Positions 58,681 through 62,913 of a stretch of DNA of 62,913 nucleotides are shown here, piece by piece. This DNA comes from Oceanibaculum indicum P24 (GTDB taxonomy: Bacteria > Pseudomonadota > Alphaproteobacteria > Oceanibaculales > Oceanibaculaceae). Numbering within the stretch: the first letter of the stretch is position 1; every line of letters starts with the position of its first letter. The stretch lies in the NCBI RefSeq assembly GCF_000299935.1, contig NZ_AMRL01000023.1, positions 1-62,913 of the forward strand, read 5' to 3'. The translations under genes and the position numbers were made by a program. The notes beneath the pieces are model-generated. The model searched no databases and was not told the origin of the DNA. It saw nothing but the letters and a program-made list of their open reading frames with translations.

Positions 58681-60522
58681 TCAGTCGGCAGAATCGAGGA
58701 TCTGGACCGCCATGCCGTTCTCCGCCCCCTTGGCCTGCTTCTTCAGCTTGCCGACGGTATCCATCATCGTATCCGGCGAGCAGCAACGCCGCCCGGCCGG
58801 AACATGCAGCAGCGCCGCGCTGCAGGTCATCAGCCGATAGCGGTGGGGTTGACCGTCCCGGTCCGTGGCGTCGATATAGCCCTTCGCCCGCGCCTCGGAA
58901 TCGTAGAAGCTGGCGATATCCTCGGCGAAGGTGCGACACAGATCGCTCACCATTTCGGCCGCACTCTCCGGCGCCACGCCTTCCAGCGCCAGGAAGAAAT
59001 CGTCGCCGCCAACATGGCCGATCAGCGCCGCGCGGTTCACGAAATGCTTCTGCAGCAGTTCGGCGAACAGCAGGATCGCCCGGTCGCCCTGCCGGAAGCC
59101 GTAGGTGTCGTTGAACGGTTTGAAATTATCGAAGTCGAAATAGACCAGCGTGACCGCCAGTTCGGGGTCCGTCGCCGCCGTGGCGACATAGGCGTGGATC
59201 GAATTGTTGCCGGGCAGCTTGGTCAGCGGGTTCTGGTCGCGCGCGGTGGCGATATTCTTCTCGTTGATCAGCCGCAGCAGCGAGGTGGTGGACAGGAAGC
59301 CGACATAGCGCTGGTCGGTGACGATCAGGATTCCCTCGGCATTTTCCGCCAGCGCGAAGATTTCCAGGATCTTGCCAGTATCGTCATGGATATCGGCCAC
59401 CGGGCAGTGGGTGATGAAATCCTTCAGCGCCTTGCCATAGGCCTTGTTGTGGATCAGGTCGCGGCCATAGGGCGAGTAGATGTAATCCTTCAGCGCTTCC
59501 TCGCGCACGATGCCGATCGGCTCCCCCTGACGGTCGATCACCGGAAAGAAGGTGCGCTGCTTGTTGGTCCGGAAGGTCTCGAACACGTCCTTCATGTCGG
59601 TATCGACCGTCAGCGGCTGGATGAACTCCATGGCCAGCCGGTCGCCGGCATTGCCATCCCGGGAGGCACGGCGGTCGCGCAGCGTGATCTGCGCCACATG
59701 CTCGTAGTGATCCTGAATCTGCGCCAGTTCCGTGGTCGGACGGGCCACGAAATAGCCCTGCACCAGGTCGCAGCCGATATCCCGGCAGGTGATCAGTTCG
59801 GCCTCGGTCTCCACCCCTTCGGCGACCACGATGATGCCCAGCACATGCGCCAGATCGACGATGGTGGAAACGAACAGCTTCTTCTTCGGATCGCGTTCGA
59901 TGCCGGTGATGAAGAACCGGTCGATCTTCACCTTGTCGGGCTGATAATCGTACAGCAGCTTCAGGCCCGAGAAACCGGTGCCGAAATCGTCAATCGCCAG
60001 CAGGTAGGATTGCGTGCGGTAGCTGCGCAGCACCCGCATGGAATCCGCAATATTGCTGGTGTCATGGCGTTCCGTCAGCTCGAAACAGACCGATCGCGGA
60101 TCAATCCCATGGCGCTCGATGATCGGCAGCGTCTGGTTGGGCTGGTAGTCCGGCGATTCCAGCAGCCTGGGATCGAGGTTGAAGAACAGCTTCCGTTCGG
60201 TGCTGCCCGGCAGCTGCGCGAATTTCGCGATGGCCTTCTCGCGCAGCAGCATGTCGGCCTTGTGCAGCAGATTCTCGCTGTAGGCATGATCGAAAAGCTG
60301 CTGGATGCTCTTGAAGCCGATGGTTTCCGCGCCGCGCAGCAAGGCTTCATAGCCATAGCAGGTGCCGCTGCGGATATTCACGATCGGCTGGAAGGCATAA
60401 TCGATATGCTCGCGCAGGGATGCCAGGAACCGGGCATTGGCATCGGCGCTGCGGCGGCCGATGGTGATGGCGGGCAAAATGGTGCCGCCGCCGTCGCTGA
60501 GATCGTCCCGGTTAAATGACAT
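58681..60522 (-). CDS. EAL-CBS-GGDEF cyclic di-GMP signalling protein
   Basis: 613 residues. The EAL phosphodiesterase (about 40-275) is first and looks active: YEALLRG, the Asn of NLDP, FELTE, AIDDFGTGFSGL, KIDRFFI and VVAEGVETEAEL. A CBS pair (about 300-430) follows, with TFFPVIDRQGEPIGIVREEAL. The GGDEF domain (about 440-600) has GHVGGDDFFLAL, an active GGDDF. Making and breaking activities in one protein, with a nucleotide-sensing CBS between, is known in the GGDEF/EAL/CBS class. No membrane helix, so it is cytoplasmic. Confidence 0.93.
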   Translation of the reverse strand: MSFNRDDLSDGGGTILPAITIGRRSADANARFLASLREHIDYAFQPIVNIRSGTCYGYEALLRGAETIGFKSIQQLFDHAYSENLLHKADMLLREKAIAKFAQLPGSTERKLFFNLDPRLLESPDYQPNQTLPIIERHGIDPRSVCFELTERHDTSNIADSMRVLRSYRTQSYLLAIDDFGTGFSGLKLLYDYQPDKVKIDRFFITGIERDPKKKLFVSTIVDLAHVLGIIVVAEGVETEAELITCRDIGCDLVQGYFVARPTTELAQIQDHYEHVAQITLRDRRASRDGNAGDRLAMEFIQPLTVDTDMKDVFETFRTNKQRTFFPVIDRQGEPIGIVREEALKDYIYSPYGRDLIHNKAYGKALKDFITHCPVADIHDDTGKILEIFALAENAEGILIVTDQRYVGFLSTTSLLRLINEKNIATARDQNPLTKLPGNNSIHAYVATAATDPELAVTLVYFDFDNFKPFNDTYGFRQGDRAILLFAELLQKHFVNRAALIGHVGGDDFFLALEGVAPESAAEMVSDLCRTFAEDIASFYDSEARAKGYIDATDRDGQPHRYRLMTCSAALLHVPAGRRCCSPDTMMDTVGKLKKQAKGAENGMAVQILDSAD

Positions 60523-60751
60523 TTTCTCTTTCTGTGCAGACGGTTGCTCCCGGATTATCCGGCAGCGTTTCAGTGCAGTTTCAACCGACTATTAGCGCAG
60601 CATCGACAATCTGGAAATCCATCCACAGCCGATGAAACAGAAAATTCATTTAGATATGGTAAACAAAACAAAGAATTTTAAGGAATTTTCCACCGATATA
60701 GATAATGAATCCCGAATGTAGCTGACGGGAAAGTAAAACAAAAAGCGACGT

Positions 60752-62041
60752 TCAGTTGCTGTTCTTAAGTGCAGCGAGGGCGCGCCAGCCAATATCCCGC
60801 CGATAAAACCCTTCCGGCCAGTCGATGCGGGCTATGGCGTCATAGGCATTCTTCTGTGCGACCGCCAGGTCTTTGCCAAGAGCGGTTACGCCCAGCACGC
60901 GGCCCCCAGTTGCCACTAACCGGTATGCCTCGTCGCGCGCGGTCCCGGCATGGAAGACAACCAGGTCATTGGCATCCGGCAGCGCCTCCAGCCCCCGTAT
61001 TTCCGTGCCCTTCTTGTAGCTTCCGGGGTAGCCGTTGCTGGCCATCACCACGCACATGGCCGGCTCGTCATGCCAGCGCAGATCGAAATGGCCGAGCTGC
61101 CGGTCGGCCGTGGCGAGAAGGGCGGGCAGGATGTCGCTCTTCAGCCGCATCATCAGCACCTGGCATTCGGGATCGCCGAAGCGGACATTGTATTCGATGA
61201 GACGCGGGCCGGTTTCGGTGATCATCAGCCCGGCATAGAGCACGCCGGTGAAGGGATAGCCCTCCGCCTTCATGCCGGCCACGGTCGGCAGGATGATCTC
61301 AGCCATGATGCGCGCGGCCATCGCCTTGTCGACGATGGGGGCCGGCGAATAGGCGCCCATGCCGCCGGTGTTCGGCCCGGTGTCGCCGTCGCCGACGCGC
61401 TTGTGATCCTGCGCATTGCCGAAGGGAATTGCCGTCTCGCCATCGGCCAGGGCGAAGAAGCTGGCCTCCTCGCCCTGCATGAATTCCTCGATGACGAGTT
61501 CCGCGCCGGCGCTGCCGAAGGCCTTGTCCGCCATCATCATGTCGATGGCGTCCATCGCTTCCCACTCGGTCATGGCGACGACCACGCCCTTGCCGGCGGC
61601 CAGCCCGTCCGCCTTCACGACGATGGGCGCGCCCTGCTGGTGCACGAAATCCTTCGCCTGCTCGATATTGGTGAAGCGGCCATAGGCGGCGGTCGGGATG
61701 TTGTGGCGGGCGCAGAAATCCTTCATGAAGCCTTTGGAGCCTTCCAGCGCCGCGGCGGCCCGGCGCGGGCCGAAGGATTTGATCCCGGCGGCGTCCAGCG
61801 CATCGACCAGCCCGGCGACCAGCGGCGCTTCCGGCCCGACCACCACAAAATCGATGGCATTATCCGTGGCGAAGCGGACCACGCCTTCGATATCCTCGGC
61901 GGCGACGGGGACGCATTCGGCCAGCTGCGCGATGCCGGCATTGCCGGGGGCGCAATAGAGCGTGTCGCACAGCGGCGAGGCAGACAGCGCCCAGGCCAGC
62001 GCATGTTCCCTGCCGCCCGATCCGACCAGAAGAATCTTCAT
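60752..62041 (-). CDS. purD: Phosphoribosylamine-glycine ligase
   Basis: Catalyses the second step of de novo purine synthesis: phosphoribosylamine + glycine + ATP to GAR. 429 residues from the ATG at 62041. The N-terminal [17 protein letters not shown], the ATP-grasp [16 protein letters not shown] block, [10 protein letters not shown] and [11 protein letters not shown] are diagnostic. It is divergent from xseA across 60 bases. The 229 bases to the EAL-CBS-GGDEF start hold A/T-rich DNA and no gene. Confidence 0.97.
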   Translation of the reverse strand: MKILLVGSGGREHALAWALSASPLCDTLYCAPGNAGIAQLAECVPVAAEDIEGVVRFATDNAIDFVVVGPEAPLVAGLVDALDAAGIKSFGPRRAAAALEGSKGFMKDFCARHNIPTAAYGRFTNIEQAKDFVHQQGAPIVVKADGLAAGKGVVVAMTEWEAMDAIDMMMADKAFGSAGAELVIEEFMQGEEASFFALADGETAIPFGNAQDHKRVGDGDTGPNTGGMGAYSPAPIVDKAMAARIMAEIILPTVAGMKAEGYPFTGVLYAGLMITETGPRLIEYNVRFGDPECQVLMMRLKSDILPALLATADRQLGHFDLRWHDEPAMCVVMASNGYPGSYKKGTEIRGLEALPDANDLVVFHAGTARDEAYRLVATGGRVLGVTALGKDLAVAQKNAYDAIARIDWPEGFYRRDIGWRALAALKNSN

Positions 62042-62101
62042 GCTTCTTTCTCCACCGCCGCTGGATTCCTTTCGCGAGGCGGGTCTTGTATCATAGAGCG
62101 C

Positions 62102-62913
62102 ATGACATTCGACACACTTCAGAACGAGCCCGGCTCTGCTCCCGGAAATGTCCCCGTCTTTTCCGTCGGCGAGCTGTCGCAGGCGGTGAAGCGCACCATC
62201 GAAGGCACCTTCGAGCGGGTGCGTGTGCGCGGCGAGGTCTCCGGCTTCAAGCGCCATTCCTCCGGCCATCTCTACCTGTCGCTGAAGGACGATCAGGCGG
62301 TGCTGGCCGCCGTGTGCTGGCGCGGCCAGGCCGGCCGGCTGTCGATCCAGCCGGAAGACGGGATGGAGGTGATCTGCATTGGGCGGCTGACCACCTATCC
62401 CGGCCAGTCGAAATACCAGCTCGTCATCGAGCAGATGGAGCTGGCCGGCGAGGGCGCGCTGCTGAAACTGCTGGAGGAGCGCAAGCGCAAGCTGGCGGCT
62501 GAAGGCCTGTTCGCCGCCGAGCGCAAGCGCGCGCTGCCCTATCTGCCGCGCGTGATCGGCGTCATCACCTCGCCGACCGGGGCGGTGATCCGCGACATCC
62601 TGCATCGTCTGTCCGACCGTTTCCCGCGCCATGTGCTGGTCTGGCCGGTCGCCGTACAGGGCGAGGCCTCGGCGGCGCAGGTCGCGGCGGCCGTACGCGG
62701 GTTCAACGAATTGCCGGCCGACGGTCCGGTGCCGCGCCCGGATGTGCTGATCGTCGCGCGTGGCGGCGGCAGCCTGGAGGATCTCTGGGGCTTCAACGAG
62801 GAGATCGTGGTGCGCGCCGTCGCCGAGAGCGCCATTCCGGTGATCTCCGCCGTCGGGCATGAGACCGATACGACGCTGATCGACTTCGCGTCCGACCGGC
62901 GGGCGCCGACCCC
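62102..62913 (+). CDS. xseA: Exodeoxyribonuclease VII large subunit, N-terminal part (runs off the right edge)
   Basis: Catalytic subunit of exonuclease VII, which degrades single-stranded DNA from either end. 270 residues are visible. The N-terminal OB fold ([44 protein letters not shown]) is followed by [16 protein letters not shown], the catalytic [17 protein letters not shown] and [13 protein letters not shown]. Divergent from purD; the remainder lies beyond the window. Confidence 0.96.
   Translation, partial: MTFDTLQNEPGSAPGNVPVFSVGELSQAVKRTIEGTFERVRVRGEVSGFKRHSSGHLYLSLKDDQAVLAAVCWRGQAGRLSIQPEDGMEVICIGRLTTYPGQSKYQLVIEQMELAGEGALLKLLEERKRKLAAEGLFAAERKRALPYLPRVIGVITSPTGAVIRDILHRLSDRFPRHVLVWPVAVQGEASAAQVAAAVRGFNELPADGPVPRPDVLIVARGGGSLEDLWGFNEEIVVRAVAESAIPVISAVGHETDTTLIDFASDRRAPT

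Noticed and set aside
60600-60720. A/T-rich stretch with a CATCCACAG match as a possible second origin
   Set aside because: One two-mismatch box only; more likely the promoter area of the EAL-CBS-GGDEF gene.
62042-62860. Upstream extension of the purD frame across the divergent xseA gene
   Set aside because: PurD begins with [17 protein letters not shown] at 62041; the extension is antisense to xseA.

Overview
The window is GC-rich (roughly two thirds G+C by eye) and densely coded. Gene families and order point to an alphaproteobacterium, probably a Rhodospirillales-type one. The signs are a dnaA/dnaN/recF/gyrB block beside rpsT, a coaBC-dut-Rrf2 run behind ubiE-ubiB, sdhCDAB with a membrane-anchored SdhC/SdhD pair, a RegB/RegA-type redox two-component system, a GGAAC-N16-CGTT general-stress promoter and the palindromic intergenic repeat common in this class. 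I cannot name the genus.

Layout. 1-3.7 kb: a leftward run of NUDIX hydrolase, rsmB, rpe and the start of a heparinase II/III protein. 3.9-8.1 kb: a SCO/SenC copper protein, a DapA-family aldolase, an SRPBCC protein, an EamA exporter and a MarR-GNAT fusion. 8.1-12.5 kb: the sn-glycerol-3-phosphate importer ugpBAEC behind a tandem Pho box. 12.6-20.2 kb: ada, a class A penicillin-binding protein, a VOC protein, two paralogous Bcr/CflA efflux pumps flanking a YgjP-like metallopeptidase, and a ccdAB toxin-antitoxin pair abutting gyrB. 20.2-27.5 kb: gyrB, recF, dnaN, dnaA and rpsT, all leftward. 27.6-34.3 kb: enoyl-CoA hydratase, an exported protein and mutM leftward, then ubiE, ubiB, coaBC, dut and an Rrf2 regulator rightward. 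34.3-39.1 kb: an SDR, an exported protein, a divergent CobT homologue opposite a histidine phosphatase, a SYLF lipid-binding protein and an exported pentapeptide protein. 39.1-40.2 kb: 1.1 kb without a credible gene, holding a run of strong RNA-like folds and a cluster of DnaA boxes. 40.2-44.7 kb: sdhCDAB and a divergent CbiB/CobD-like membrane protein. 44.9-50 kb: a PhoD-like phosphatase with an ABC-2 exporter, then the RegB/RegA pair. 50-58.7 kb: DUF1178, a methyltransferase, malonyl-CoA decarboxylase, a RamB-like regulator divergent from a small protein and isocitrate lyase, and a TetR gene divergent from an ABA4-like/seven-helix membrane pair. 58.7-62.9 kb: an EAL-CBS-GGDEF protein, purD and the start of xseA.

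How it fits together. Most of the window is chromosomal housekeeping: replication initiation, DNA repair, quinone and CoA synthesis, the TCA cycle and purine synthesis. Accessory and regulated modules lie between. Four controls can be read from the DNA with some confidence: phosphate control of ugp, general-stress control of the SYLF gene, twin TetR operators, and repeated TTTACA/TTTGCA sites between the RamB-like gene and the aceA side. No transposase, integrase, prophage, CRISPR array, tRNA or rRNA was found. The best candidates for something undescribed are the structured block at 39282-39478, the neighbouring DnaA-box cluster, the ccdAB pair next to gyrB, and the two cobalamin-enzyme homologues with altered motifs.
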